Shown here in pieces: positions 45,321 to 59,100 of a DNA stretch of 64,000 nt. Source of the stretch: Marsupella aquatica. Its lineage: Eukaryota > Marchantiophyta. The notes under the pieces were generated by a model. That model saw nothing but the letters and a program-made list of their open reading frames with translations. It was not told the DNA's origin and searched no databases. The DNA lies in NCBI GenBank assembly GCA_973895155.1, contig OZ316896.1, positions 21,452,001-21,516,000 of the forward strand, given 5' to 3'. The position numbers and the translations under genes are program-made. Every line of letters starts with the position of its first letter. Within the stretch, counting starts at the first letter, position 1.

Positions 45321-48300
45321 GATTTATAAGTTCAGAATCTTTTATGAATTTGAAAGTACAACCACCATGAAGTAAGATAGTGGACTTCGTGAAAATATTT
45401 CTAATCCAAAACAAGGTTTTAAGTAATGGAGATGTGCGGCATGAAGAAGCTTGGGTAAGCCAGAATCTGTCGACCTTCTCATGGGGGGGAATCCAGATTT
45501 AACAGAGAAAGATGCTGTTAAGAAGACTCAGGATATCGTGGCTCCAAGTTGGAAGAAGAAACCACAGAACAACTTCTGCTAGGTCGAATTAAGCCAAGCA
45601 AATCTTGCTCACAAGTTTCCGCACAATCATACTGATGTGCTACTCTGTTGACGGCCTGCGAAACGCAGATTGTCCTCTGGGCGAAAAAGCAATTTATTGT
45701 ACGACTTTTGCCTGTTCAGCTTCTGGTAGGCAGCCACACATCTGGCACTCATGCACAACCCACAAATATACCCACGTACCGATCCACAACTATATATGCA
45801 CAATATGCAGTACCAACCACTTAGCTTGCCAATCGCTTGTAAGTGATGCTACCCCATATGAATTGGCTTGGCCGGAGGTGGTCTCATGCAAAGGATCGTT
45901 TCTTCAACCGTAGTCATTCGGAGGTTAAATAACCACCGCGACTTGTTCTGGCTACTCTTGAATCTTCCATGTAATCAACTGAAAACTGTTATATGTATGC
46001 ACACGACAGCCTTTGTCTTGGATTGTCTTCATGCCAAACATGGATCTGCGGGTGAAGTGAAATTCAAAGGATGCAAATCATTCCCATCTGAGTGGATCAA
46101 CGCATCCCGTGGTTACATCGCAAATCCAACTCAAGCGTTGTGGACCAGGCGTAGACTAGACACATCTCAAATGATGTCACTAATACCCTCAAAGTTGTGT
46201 CCACTCTTTGAAATCGACTCTGAGGGAAATTTAGATGTTATAAAATTACCATCACGGACACACAGTTCTTAGTTGTCATGTGCTAATTGAGGGTTCGATC
46301 CCGTGGGAAAGTGTAACAAAAATACAGCTACCTCAAATGACCGGTGTTCGTTCGTAAAGTGGCGCTCGACGGCAAAACATTTGTGTAAGGATGTAATGTC
46401 CAGAAATTAGAAGATATGCGGTTGCAAGTACTGGCAACCCTTTGATTCAGATGCAGAATTGAACAAGGTGACAAGTTCTGTAGGCTGTGTCGGGCCAGAA
46501 ACTACATACAACCAGATCTTTGCTGAGCTTCCTAGAACGAGTAGCAAAGAGTATGAATCCACTTCAAAAGTTCAAGTCTCTCCTTTTGGTCTCGATCACC
46601 AATTTCCGTGATTGGTCATGTTATTGCGTGGTTGGTCATGTTATTGAAAGACACAGCGGCCTGCAACGGCAATGGAAAGAATTGACACCATTTCCAAAGC
46701 ACACCACAGGCAGCTAACAACGTGAATTCCGAAGCTCAACTTCAGCCCAAAACTAAGCCTCTCTGTTCAGCTACTCTTCCCTGCAGTTATTATGCTCCCT
46801 GTCCAGCACTAGCAGGCAAATTGAAAGCTCGATAATGTTCGCGAATTAGCAAGTAAGGGCCAGTTCTCGAAAGAAAATCGGCGTCCGTAAAGGGGGCAGC
46901 TTCAATCAGGCGCCCTGTGCTCATACTGTCTTACTAGCAATGGTACTATGTAGAAATGAAACATATCATGAGAGGAATGATCACTTTCGTGATCAATGGC
47001 ACTCCTTGGATGGACTACTGTAGAGACCTCTCCGACCTCCATGAGTTAATTAAACCTCAGAGGCATTTTTAAACCGATGCAACGCTGTAACAGAATTCAA
47101 AGACGTTACTCAAGCGTTAATATGGTCCTATCAGGTAGGTTGTCATAGTCGAATGAACACTCTGGCTCAAGGAAAGGGAAAACCCACGTAGCCGGCATTT
47201 GTGTTCTACATCGATAGCAAAGAGCGCTGCAAAAATCCCAACATTTGGTAATTTCGCAGGACATCCTAAGCATGGCGCGTTTCAGAAAAACATACGTGAT
47301 ACCTTCATCAGTCTTCAACAACGACTGAGCTAATAGTATAGTGTTGATGCCAACTTCACAGCAGCTCATATATTTTAAACTGATACAGAGCATTCAGTGA
47401 TGGCACGTCATGAACGTTACAACTAACATATGCACCTTGTGCTCCTATCGTTTGCAAACTCAAAAACTCACCATATTGGAGCGAACGGAATGGGAGGTCA
47501 GATACCCAACAAGAGTACCGCCAAATAATCCTGACCTTCAAAATCATTAAATTCATTCATCCATTACAATCGTAAGCAGAGTGCAGGATTCAATAACAAA
47601 AGCACCAGTCCAGTCGTAATAAGCTCACACGCAAGAGATGAAGACTGCAACTCAGTCGGCCTTGCTCCTTCCAGACGGTTAGGGCACCCACCGTCCCGTA
47701 GTCAACAGTGATACAATAATTAGCCCTCTCGTTCTCGAGCTTTCAGCGGTATCTTCCATCGACCCTCTGAACAAACTGGACCGTAGTGATTTATATCGAA
47801 AGGCTTCTGCTGGACAGCATTAGCCCACGACTCCAAGTGATGCTTGTTTCCACTACCGTCCAGCACAAGTAGCACAGGCACTCTGTCGAATGATATTTTG
47901 AGGACCAAGCAATGCAGTCAACATCCTCCGTTCATTTCAAGACATTTAACGTATGGAGCAATGGAGTACGCTACAGTATCGTCCTCAATAGCTCCTGCAT
48001 AGATCGAATAAGCAACTTTCAAAATCCCTGTATTGCGACAGGGCCGAGGAGGAGGAGCAAGCATAACGATCGGCATCCCATGGTGTGGTCGGAATTGTCC
48101 ACATAGAGTGAAAGAGAACGACGCTCCTCCGTTGCCGCCGACATGCAGTCCGTTCCAGAACTTACAGCTCACGCAGACCTATACAGAATAGTTCGAAGAC
48201 ATGGTCCAGTTTACCTATCAAGTCATTCTTCCTCCTTTTCTTCACACAGCCTCGTGACAAAATTTTGATGACCCACAACCTCCATCACAGAGCAGAGTAG

Positions 48301-48766
48301 AGCAAAGCAAAGCAGAGCAGGCGGAGACCACTGGTGTCAGAAAACCCTCTGAGCTGGAGCAGAGATTTGACGGGCGTATTGCTCCTGAAAATCAATGCGT
48401 TGAGTTGGCAGCGTGTAACGAAACATGATTGAAAAATCATGTGGGTACTAGCGTAAGCTCAGTCAATTCATGCCAACATTTATTACAGCAGTCCTACTTT
48501 TGAGGTCAGATCCCCTCCCATTCCATCGCATCTTAGAAATATTAGGGGTATGATCTGGGATATTTCTACAATATCTGTCACCAATATCACTTGAACAAAA
48601 GCCACGAACCGATCCTCTCGAGGGCAGTAGGGAAAGGGGGACGCTCTAATGTTGACCTTGACCCATGATCAATGTAGTTTTGCGTTGGCTAATCCAGCGG
48701 AGTGAGTAGTCTTCCACTGAGAAAGAAAAGGGACAACATTATGGAGTGCAGGGCAGCCAAATGGGT
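45321..48766. other. Unresolved, mostly non-coding region
   Basis: Several 60-134 codon ORFs exist on both strands (e.g. 45868-46272 plus, 47720-47908 and 47918-48172 minus). None shows a domain I recognise, and most start with non-ATG codons. I see no RNA gene or mobile-element ends. A purine-rich microsatellite (AGAGCAAAGCAAAGCAGAGC) is at about 48300-48320. Confidence 0.4.
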
Positions 48767-49321
48767 CTACTTGGCAGCCAGATACAGCGGCTGAGAATTG
48801 AATGTATTGAGACACTCCGGATTCTCGTCAAAATTGGGATGGATGGGGTAAGAAGCCGAGATGTACCCGACCTCAAATTTGAGATTATTCTCTTGTACCG
48901 AAATGGCAGTGATCGACAGCCAAACAAAATAAATCTTCACCTGGATGCCGGACAAATCCTTAAGGCTTCCATAGGACAACTTTCCTGCGATTTTTTTAGA
49001 GTAAACCACAGGAAATGCGGAGGGAATGTCGATTTCGCACTTATTGTCAAGATACACGGCAAATTTCCCGTTCTCCGCCAGCTCGTACCCTGTGACTGTA
49101 TGCGGAAGAAGCCCAACAGGAAAACCATAGTTTTCCAGCTGCTGATATGCGTCCATGTATCCGTGACCGACATCTCCGAAAATGCCGACGTAGACCAAGC
49201 ACAATAACAGAGCTAGTGACAGACTCTCTGTCAGCGACCTTCCATTCCGATGACCAATGCAGAAATCTCTCTGCCTTCTCGACATCGCGGCCACTTCGGC
49301 GCTTGGCCCTAACCAGCTCAT
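48767..49321 (-). CDS. DUF538 family protein
   Basis: This is a plant DUF538 protein of about 184 residues in one exon; the biochemical role of the family is not established. A hydrophobic segment (SLSLALLLCLVYVGIFG, about residues 34-50) acts as a signal peptide or anchor. It is preceded by a basic, polar stretch that is longer than usual. The domain follows: AYQQLENYGFPVGLLPHTVT, then YELAENGKFAVYLDNKCEID, a SGKLSYGSL-like IAGKLSYGSLKDLSGIQVK, and the closing FEVGYISASYPIHPNFDENPEC. These correspond to the family's GLLP, LSYGSI, GIQVK and S.P motifs in order. The frame opens with TTG at 49330; the ATG at 49321 is the first in frame, and the ATG at 49285 (MSRRQRD) is an equally plausible start that would place the hydrophobic segment closer to the N-terminus. 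Confidence 0.8.
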   Translation of the reverse strand: MSWLGPSAEVAAMSRRQRDFCIGHRNGRSLTESLSLALLLCLVYVGIFGDVGHGYMDAYQQLENYGFPVGLLPHTVTGYELAENGKFAVYLDNKCEIDIPSAFPVVYSKKIAGKLSYGSLKDLSGIQVKIYFVWLSITAISVQENNLKFEVGYISASYPIHPNFDENPECLNTFNSQPLYLAAK

Positions 49322-52300
49322 CCTGCCCAAGATTAAATTCGGCGGAATGCACTATACGGAACAAGTCTGTAGGGGTGATATCCCCGAATAACCTATTCAA
49401 CAAAGGGCAAATCACTCCAACTCGAAAACAGACGGCAATAAACCACCACTAATGAGCATCAGCTTCAGCATCACCAGGCCAACGATGATCCCTTTCCAAT
49501 GAACCCAGAATACGAAAACTGAACACGGCCCAGTTTTCTATCACTCCACCACCGATATTGTCGACTCGACGAGCTGCCTACCGTGTCAGTCCAATGCGCC
49601 GGACCGATAGCTAGAAGTATTCGGCTCCACAGGTAGTAAGCAGCTCCAGGGACAACCCCAGCTCCCTCCAATGCGCTGTTCCTTCTCACTCGTGCAGCCC
49701 ACAACTTCTCTGCGAGCTCCTTCTGCCCCTGGAAATTTGGAAAACCAAACGCGCCGGGTGATGCACTCTAGGCGATCTAGATTCCCAACGGTGCCACCGA
49801 CAGCAAACAGAGCTCAACGGAAATCACTCGTCAGAATTCCTCCGGCACGATCTAAACTCTCTCCAACATCCTTGCTCCTCACGTGCGGACCACAACCTTA
49901 CTGTGATCTCGTGCTTCCCCTCCCAGACAACCAGCCGACCACCCACACCAACTGGAATTCTAGATCCCAGACGACGGCAGAGCGAGCGACAACGAGAGCC
50001 CGAAGTGAAAACACTCGCCACCAACTGAAAATCGAAGCCTGACCCACAACTCACAAAGCTCGTCTTAGTTTTCCCTCTCGCCGGACGGTAACCGAGGTCT
50101 CCAACTTTCTCTGCAAACTCTGGATCCTCGACGATGCGAGCGAGACCGAGAGAGCTCCACTGAACCCAAAATCCTCGACTCCTGATGGGAATGCGAACGA
50201 GAAAAATCAAGGCTCACGTTTCGCTCGCTGCTCTTCGGACCAACTCGCCCGGTGGTAAACGAGGTCTCGACCGACCTCTAGATCTTTCGATTCTCGAGGA
50301 AATGAGAAATGAGAGCTCGAGTGAATTGAATATCATTCGCAGAGCAATGCGAATGTCGATGTGAGAAAACTGGACCGGCACGTTTTGTCTTCCGATGCTT
50401 TTTCCCTTCACTCCTGTTCTCTGTTCTGCCATGTCCGGACTGGAGAGTGTTCGCTGATCGAGCGGCTCAAAACGTTTCTACTTCATAATTGGGAAAAACC
50501 TGAGATCCAACGGCTGAACATCCTCCCCCCGTCCTGGGACACTTCTCCTGGAGCGAGTTTTATTGATCGGACGGCCGAAGAATTTTAAAGTAATGAATTT
50601 AAGATCCAACGGTGAGAGATTCTCCCCCAGTTTTCGGACCTGACTTGCTGAATATAACCACATATTCCCGAATGTGCTCCTGACACGTCGCAAGCGGCCG
50701 TTTCTGACCGCTGACGCTGACGTGTTTAATAGGGTCACTCAACCCGCAGCCTATCGCTTTGCAGATACTGGATTCTCGCTATTTTCGAGTTTCAGCTCTG
50801 GATTCTATGAATCCTCGCCGTTTATATCTGAAGGAACGGCTGAGATTTCCTTTTCGTAAATTTCCTCTAAAATGATAATTTCTAGGACCAATGGGGGGCT
50901 TTATATTCGTTCTTTCTTTGCTTGCAAAGCATGAGAATGATGAAGGGAGAATCTTGACGCAAGCGACAATCTGAGAACACGGAAGGACACGAGTCTAGAG
51001 CTTTTGCCCATTGCTATGTTAGGGGACGATGGGGCTTCGCGCATAGACCTCCGTCGAGTCCACCATCGCTCATTGCTGTGACGGAGAGCTCAAGTTCCTG
51101 AACAAAGTAATGAAGCACAACTGTCACGAACTTCTCTGAATGTAACGAAGTATGAGACAACATTTTTACTCCACCGAAACTGATTTCTCGAGCTACAGCT
51201 CATCCTAGACTGCATCGAAGAGAGCTCGAAGAGAATGATGGCACTGATGCTCTGTACTTTACTAAAATGATTTGTCTCAGTATTGAAGTACAGCTTCAAG
51301 CCTGGGGAACGGTCATGCAAGTCATGGGACAGTGACAAACGAGTGACGGAAAAGTGTTCCAACACCACACGATACAGTCCGGCAATTCCGACGGGAGTTG
51401 CGTAGTGGAGCCGGAAGGACATCCTGCAGAAGCAACCAAGGTTCCAAAATACTGCACGCATAGTGAATCCATGGGAATCAGCTGTGATTTACTCGTGGCG
51501 ACTAAAAGTACTGTAGGCAGGTGCCTCGAGACTAATGCCTGGTGGTGCGATCCTGTTTCGACTTGTTTCTTGCCAGCCAAATTTTGTCAGCCAGGACGCA
51601 ATCGAATCACATGTGTATCTGTCCTCGATTAATGCAAATTGACATGCAGAGCTTTCCTGCAGGCCAGTATTTGATTATTTGCATCCATTCCTAACAGCTG
51701 TTGTACTTAGAACTCTCTCCCAGTCCCCACACTTATGTGATGTGGGTATAGCATTGTTGCTGACACCTTCAGCTTCTGTAATGTACTCTCATCGTCAAGT
51801 ATTTCAGTTGTATTTTGAAAGTTGATCGATGTCGCTGGTTCTCATTTACTACCCAAAAATAATTGAACGATGTGCAGTGTACGCGAGGACAGAGACAGTT
51901 GAGGTTACCTCCCCTCTCTCAATTCATATCAGAAATGAACTCACATAGTCCAGGATTTCGATTGCATTTTGAAAGTTGATCGATTCATATGTGAGAACAT
52001 AGAAGGTAATTTGAGGTTCCTGTTCTCGATTAAAAGTGTGGGTGGCTACACAAGACGTTCATTGGGGATAGTTCCAACTTTTCCCTGGTCTCCAAGATGT
52101 GATCATGGCCATCCATTGGGGAGATCCAACTGCATTTCACTTTACAAACCCCGGTGGGCAATTTAGTCCAATATTGTTGTCTAACCCACATGGAATTAGT
52201 TGAGGACCCCTTGATTGTGTAACCTTGTTTTATTGAACCATTTTGAGCCACAAAGAGTTCTACTTTGGAATAGATAGATGTGAGGACAAAGATTCAATGG

Positions 52301-54550
52301 AATACTCTTAATTAAGTGAATTGGTAATTAGGCCATATTGCATTGAAGACAAATAGGAGTATATTCATGGTAACACCCAAGGTAACTCTCCATGCAAAAT
52401 GTTTCTGTTAGTATGATCTCTATGTGTATACAATACATGTGACATTCCATATACAATACATGTGACATTCCATAAAGTTCATGCAAAATATTATTTTGGC
52501 CATAGTAATTTAAAGGTCTTAGAGTCCCTTTATATTCCTCTACCCATAGTACTTATAGTGTTTCTTACTTTTGTTTGTTACTGCTCTATCCATAGTAGCC
52601 AATTAAAGGTTTGTTAAGTTAACTTGGTAAATGTATCCATAGTAGGTAGCCAAAGGGTTTCTTAAGTTACCTTTGATAATGTCAAAGAAGTTGAAATGTT
52701 TTATGGGTTTCTTATGTTACTTGGTAAATATTAGAGTAGTTGAAGAGTTTTTTCTATATGTGTCATTATTTCAAAAATATGTACATTAAATAGAAAATTG
52801 AAACAGATTACCAGAAAACATTAATATATCAATCATAACTCATCCAAATATTATGTTAGTTCACCTTTATTTTACCTTTTCCTTTTTTACTTGAAATGTT
52901 AATTTTCAGTTTTTCATTGTTTTACAATTAGAGGGTCTAACTATTTTTCTTTCTCTTGCCTCAAACACGACTAGTCAAATTTGGTTCTTCTTACATAACT
53001 AGCGGTTCTTGTTTGTGACAAATCATGCTGATGTGACTGCATGTACATCCAGGAATTTTGGAACAAGCTTCCCTTGGGGGTCATATAATGAGTGGGGCCC
53101 AAATTTTGCTGGTGTGGAGCACATTTTTGTCCCTAGACCGCACATAATTTTCAAATGCACTTAAGAGGGCTCAGGCTCAAAATTACAGTTCATAGGAAGA
53201 GTTACACTTCACTACTCTCATGCCACACCTTGAATGTCCACTATGTACTCTATGATAATAAATCTCTCAAGTCTAGTAAGTGATTTTTGGCAAAACCTTG
53301 GGGACTTTAGTAAGAACTGAGAGAACCCACACAATCACTTAACATGCTATAAACTTACAATGTAGCCCCTCTTGTTTGTTGGGGGGGGGGGGGGGGGCAT
53401 TGAAAGGGGATTTGCAGCAATTATTAGGAGGGGGTTCATTGGGTGGTGGAGGGGGAGAGATATTCCTGCGGTGTGGGGTGGGGGACTGGAGAGGGGTTGA
53501 GGATGGGGTTCCAACTGCTTATCACCCCCAGAATTCCTCCCCTTAACCCCCATTATTTCCTAGATTGTTGGAGGAGATCTTGGCTGCTGAAAATTCTCCA
53601 GTAGTGAAGTTGTTGAGCCAGTTAGGCTTTAAGTTCTAGCTTGGGGGTCATGTGCAAGGGGCAGGCAACACATGGAACTTGCATTATCCTTTAGTCAGGA
53701 TGAGGCATGGTCTTTGGGGAGGGAGTCTCAAGGGAATGTAGAGGGTAAAGTAGTGGGCTTATGTTTCTAGGCAGTGTGATCAGTAACAAAAACAGATTGA
53801 CTACTGCTTCCCAAATTTATTCCCCTCCATAGAGTCAATTGAAAGGGTTCAGGAGAAAGTGAATTGAGGAGTAGAACTGATGCCAAATGTATCAAGGCAG
53901 GATTCCACTGCATAACATGGATAAGTGCAGTGAGGTTTGCCCAGGTGTCTTCCCGGGAGCCTGAATTGCAGTTAGACACGGTAGACTGTATTGGCCAAAA
54001 ATGCAGCCAAAACGAGTGACTGAGTATAAAAAGTATCTATATCACACTGCCACGAAAAGACAGGGAAGCCAAACCTGGAGACGTACAAACTCTCACAGGG
54101 CAAAAAGACCCAATAATGGTTAGTAGTGAATAGGGAAAGACCCCGAGAAAACCAAAGAGGCAAAAGAATTAAGGAGTCCTCCACCACAATGAAAAGTACA
54201 CTAGAAGGGAACTAAGAACTAAAACCCTAGTGGGCAAAAAGCTAAAACGTATACTAGTAGAGCTAAAGAGTAAACTGGACAGGAGGGCCATGGAGGGGAA
54301 TTTATTTAGAGGCCCTACAAAGAATGTTAAAACCCTGAGCCCACTTTCCACTTTACCAAGAATGGTGAAAGTCTCAGCCCTCTGAAGTGCCACTGATACC
54401 CTTTGTCAAAAGAAGGCCATGAAGCTAGAAAGAGTTGTTGTACTGTAGATAAGCCATTTTTTCATGGGCAAAACTAGCTAATAACTTACCTCAAAAAAGC
54501 CCAGCTAATGATACTCAAGCTGAAATTAAAAAAAATTATAATCATGATAA
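49322..54550. other. Long intergenic region
   Basis: No gene is supported. 50480-50620 holds three versions of a GATCCAACGG/GATCGGACGG word followed by a CTCCCCC run (see findings). A 92-codon ORF at 51354-51632 has eight Cys but starts with GTG and lacks a leader. 52420-52480 repeats ATACAATACATGTGACATTCCATA. A G homopolymer of about 18 lies at 53382-53399, a spot prone to sequencing error. Confidence 0.45.
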
Positions 54551-54556
54551 GGGATC

Positions 54557-54830
54557 TCACATTTTCTCGTTATTCATCCCAATACAAAAAAGTTCCAGGG
54601 CGGGAAAAATCCATCGCCATTGGATTTGTTTGACTATTTTTTCTGACCATTGATAAAGAAAATGGGCACCCTTAAAACATATGTGTTTCCCCACACTACC
54701 CCATAAATGCCGCCCCCTAGCCCCCCCCCCCCCCCCCAACTCCCTATGGGCCGGGCCGGCTCTCCTTGCGCAATGCATTGGGGCTCCTCCTCCGTAACTA
54801 TACTTGTAAAATAATAGGCACCTTGGCTAA
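54557..54830 (-). repeat. Dispersed repeat, copy 2 (inverted relative to 30578)
   Basis: Read on the minus strand it shares GGCCCATAGGGAGTT, TTTATGGGGTAG, CAATGGTCAGAAAA, AAACAAATCCAATGG and GGAACTTTTTTGTATTGGGATGA with 30590-30800. It includes a C homopolymer of about 17 at 54721-54737. Confidence 0.6.
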
Positions 54831-56162
54831 TGTTTAAAAACAAGAAAATAATGGCTGCTGTAATGGCTGCTATAATGGCTGCTGTAAACCAAAGCAAGCA
54901 CGAGGGGCGGGGAGCTCGTTCTACCGACGATCAACCATCGATCGGTGTGCGTCGACCGAAAAAAGAACAGGTAGAGTGCAAGCTTGACAGAGAGACGAGC
55001 GGCATCGCCAGGAATATCTCCCAACTCTTTCTACGGTCATTTCGTCGACGCAGAACTGTTGTGCGCAGACAGAACCGGAGCATGAACGTCTGTGGAGTGG
55101 AATAAAATACACTCTCTTGCGGTCCGATTGTTTGGATCTTGGCCCATTCTCGTTTCTGCCATCGTTGTCGTGTCCGTGATTTGCCTCATGTGGTGCTTCG
55201 GGAGCGGTATTTGTCTCCAGAATGCGAGGTCTCTGCTTTTTGTTACTGAGATTGAGTCCGTGACCTACATTGGCGAGGAAGGCCTTTCAAAGTGGCTACT
55301 TGCTCTGTCCCCACGGAAGAGGCCCTGATTCGGATTCCTGAGTTTCGATCGCAATCGGCAGACAGTGTGACTGGTGCCTCGCGTCATTTGCTGTTTCTAG
55401 CGCAAAGGCCGGGCGGGGAGGAGTTCTTCGCCTACGGTGCTGGGAAAATTCACGAGAATTCATTTTGTGGCTAGATTCTTTGCCCGTCATTTTTTTTCGA
55501 GCCAAATTGCGGTAATTCACGAATTGTGAGTTGAAGAAGAATTTAGATGCGGATCTAAGAGATCCGTTTGAGTTGGCACGCGGACACTGACTGCCAGATA
55601 GAATTCCTGGCTCATTTTGCATGTCCTTTCTTTGGTGGCTACACTACAGAGATTTGCAAAGAGGCTTGAATTCCGTCTCTGCATGATATTGCTTACAGTA
55701 GTATGAGAATATTGTTGTACAGATTTGATGTGCCCGGGATGATCAAGGAATGAGTCCTAGTTTGTGGAGTGACGAAAGGTAACAGATCCCGATGATGCGA
55801 TGACTTTGTGTCATCTGACAACCTTGTAGACCCTTGATTCCGAATGCTTTGGGGACAGATCTGTGATGGCGGGCGCTGGGAGGAGATCCTCATTTTTATG
55901 CGATCTCCAATGTCGGTTTTATTTTGGCTCTTCTCGAATTGTAAAGATCCACACATTGGTGGACATTCTTGGAGCTAGGGATGGTGGATTTTGAGATTGG
56001 CAGGGTATTCCAGGCCATTCGTCGCCTGGCTGAGGTGAGGCTGGTTAGAGAAAAGGCATACAGCATCTCAATTTATCAGCGAGTTGATGTCGCAGGGAGG
56101 TTGTGGTTCATTGGGAGTTGCATCATTAGACCACAATAGGGGAATTGTAATACAAGAGCATA
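54831..56162. other. Region upstream of the Rav1/DmX-like gene
   Basis: No coding exon is supported. An in-frame TAA lies about 15 bases before the chosen ATG (56163), so any translated sequence further upstream would have to be spliced in. The region most likely holds the promoter and 5' UTR; short ORFs such as 55092-55328 begin with GTG. Confidence 0.5.
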
Positions 56163-59100
56163 ATGGAGCATTCCTCAGGAATGTATCAAATGACAGTTCA
56201 GCAGAACATTGCTCCTGCTCCGAATGAGGGCTCCAAAGTTGTGGACTGGCTACCAAAGTTTGCTGGGTTTAGCTGGCTGGCATATGGGGCCCACTTTTCT
56301 GTTGTCATCAGTATGGCTCCGTCACCTTCAAATACAGGGGAAGTTGCCATGGGAGGGTTCTTCAGGCAGGTTCTTTCCACAAATTGGCCAAAGGAGGACG
56401 AAGAGGGGACACAGCTTGTGAGCAGTGTTGCGTGGGCTCCTAGGGGTCTTTCCATCGGCTCTCTGGCAGCAGCAGCAGGGAAATACATATACCTCTATGA
56501 TCCCAAAGGATTGAATAGTGCTAAGGAAGGCAATCAGGGCTCCCCAGGTGCTCTCCTGTTTTGCCCTCATTCTTTCTTGTTTTTCAACATAATGGCCGAA
56601 GGAAAACATAATTCAAATACCGAAAGCAAACCTCTATCATAAACATCAGTCCAAGGGATCGGCGAAGATGTGTAAGGACGCACCTCCAAAAGCATTCTTC
56701 TCGATGCTCGATATCTTTTTTTCTAAATGTGCATTACTTTTGTATCCGAGTGTTTTCTGAGCAGCTTCCATAAGTACTCTGAATATCTCCCTTCTTTTAT
56801 TGTGTTGTCCCCTATGTAGTAATGCACTTCAGAGAAGTTTCCAATTTAGTGGATCCCTCTGCCATCTGCTGTCACTATCACATCGAAACATGCACTCCGT
56901 GCAATTTCTATGAATGTTATGTATTTGTTTCCTATCGTCTTTTCTAACTGGTTTTTATAGATTGACTTATTGGATTGATTGTTGGAGTTTTTGCAGAGCT
57001 ACCACTAAGATGGGTGAAAACCCACGTACTGGAACATTTATCGGATGTTCTGTCGTTCTCATGGAGTGAATCAGGAGATGGTCTGCTCTCTGTTGGACTG
57101 GAGATCGCGATGTGGCAAAAAAGTGAAACCGGCTGGAACTGTTTGTGGCGATCTCAGTTAGAGCAGCCACAATCTCTCAGTGCTGCATCCTGGTCTGCAA
57201 GAGGTATAGCTGCCACCGCCGAGGGCCCCAGTGTGACACAGAACGAGGCAAGTGATGCAGATCACTTGGTGAAAATTTGGTGGTGGGAAGATGGAAAAGA
57301 GTTGCTGGAGGTTGACCTAGCACATCCCGATCAGTTGCTTATGATTCAATGGAGGCCCATGAGAAGTTTTCGTTCAAGCTCTCAGTCGCTTAGACCGGTA
57401 CTTCTCACATGCTGTCGGGATGGTGTAGTGAGACTGTGGGCTGAGATAGGTAATCTCGGGTTCCCACACGCAGGGAGTACTAGCCTAGCAAATGTTGACA
57501 CCGCTACCGTTACGGATGAAGTAGGAAATGGTTACGAGAGTCAATTCAAGTTAGCATTTTTTGTTAGTGCCGTCATTGATGCAAATAGCACTTTGATTGG
57601 TGTCCTAGGCGAAAACATCCATATCACATGGCCTGAAGGAACGGGGGGCGGTTTGGAGATGTCAAGCAGTGACAGGGATGAAGGCAGCGGTGTCGTTAAT
57701 AAGGAAAGTGAAGTTGCTATGAATGAATGGCTGATAGGAATTGGTCCGTCTGGGTCTATCACATTGTGGTCAGTACAAAGCCTAGATGATCTCTCCCCTG
57801 CTCGAGGCCCCCTTATTCAGTTATGGCAGCAGAGGTCAGGTATACTTCCCCTGCCATCTGTGCCTTTACAGGGAAGCAATGTTAGTACTGAAGTTCAAAG
57901 TAGTCCTCAAGCAGTAAGGGTTGTGGTGCATAGGCCACATGGCACATTTTGGGGACCACCTTCTTCTCTGGATGTGGTCGAGATATGGTCGTCAAGTCTT
58001 CTTCGGTGGTCCTCTATATGGCCACCAGTGGCAGCTGTTGGGGGTCCTACTTCAAAAAACACTGCACCAAATTTAAGTGCAGGCAATATGATAGCGGCTA
58101 GCGGGAAAATGAGTACTTGGGGAGTTTCTAGCGAACTTGTTGTTTTAAATGGCCATAATGGCAACGTGGTACAAATAGCAGTTCATCCTGTTGCAGCTGT
58201 AAGACTGGTAGCATCCCTAGACGACCAGGGAGCGATTCTTCTGTGGGATACACAGGGTTCTCATTGCAGCCCGAGATCAGAAATCACTGGATGTTTAAAT
58301 CCTCTTTGGAGACATTCCGGTCAACTGTCAGGCCATCGAGTTGATTGTACCGGACTATTCAATTCGATGGCATGGGCACCAGTGGTACTTCCCAGGGACG
58401 AGACCCTGCTCCTTCTGTGTCATTCTCATGGAGTGGATTGCACTTTGATTTCCAAAAAAATATGTGCTTCAAAGAGCAGATCGAAATCTTTTTCAATATC
58501 CCACACTCTCCTATACACTCTTGATTGGCCTATGTCAGATGATAAATGGGGTTTGCAGGGCATTTATACATTTCCCTCACATTTAAAGGTTGCTGATAGT
58601 CCTTACCTGAAAACCTGTATAGCTGTAGGAGTAGGTAGTAATGGATTGAAGTTAGTATCTTGGAAATTAGAAATGCAATTGCGCAAGAACAGGAAAGCTA
58701 TGCCAGGCTCAAGTCCAGATCTCCAAGAGTCAGATGTGCGGGAGGAACAAATCGTCATTGACGACCTCGCAAAGAGTTCAGAAGATGTGGTTCCTCATGA
58801 TATCGGTAAACTACCAGCCATTGAAGTTCAAAATGTGCTCTTAGAGGTTTGCCTTCTTGGAATTTTAAAAGTGGAAACTGGAGAAGAGGTCACATCAATT
58901 GCTACTACGACCTCTGAGCACTTGTTGGATGGCCGTTCAGGAAATCTTAGTGATTTTAGTGAGGTCTGTGATGTAGTTACTGGGGGTGCCGATGGAGTGT
59001 TAAGGCTGTGGAAAGTTAGGGATGGAAGTTCTGTAAATTCTATGCTGTCTCTAGAGAAGGCAGGGGGTTGGCACTGTGTGGGGTTACTAAGATGTCATCG

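Noticed and set aside
45868-46272. 134-codon ORF
   Set aside because: It begins with TTG, overlaps another ORF, has no recognised domain and no clear splice context; possibly an old gene fragment.
46285-46310. GGTTCGATCCC, a tRNA B-box-like word
   Set aside because: No matching A-box or cloverleaf arms in the 50 bases before it.
47720-48172. Adjacent minus-strand ORFs that could be exons of one gene
   Set aside because: No domain recognised and splice borders could not be made consistent.
51354-51632. 92-codon ORF with eight cysteines
   Set aside because: GTG start, no signal peptide and a spacing that fits no cysteine-rich family I know.
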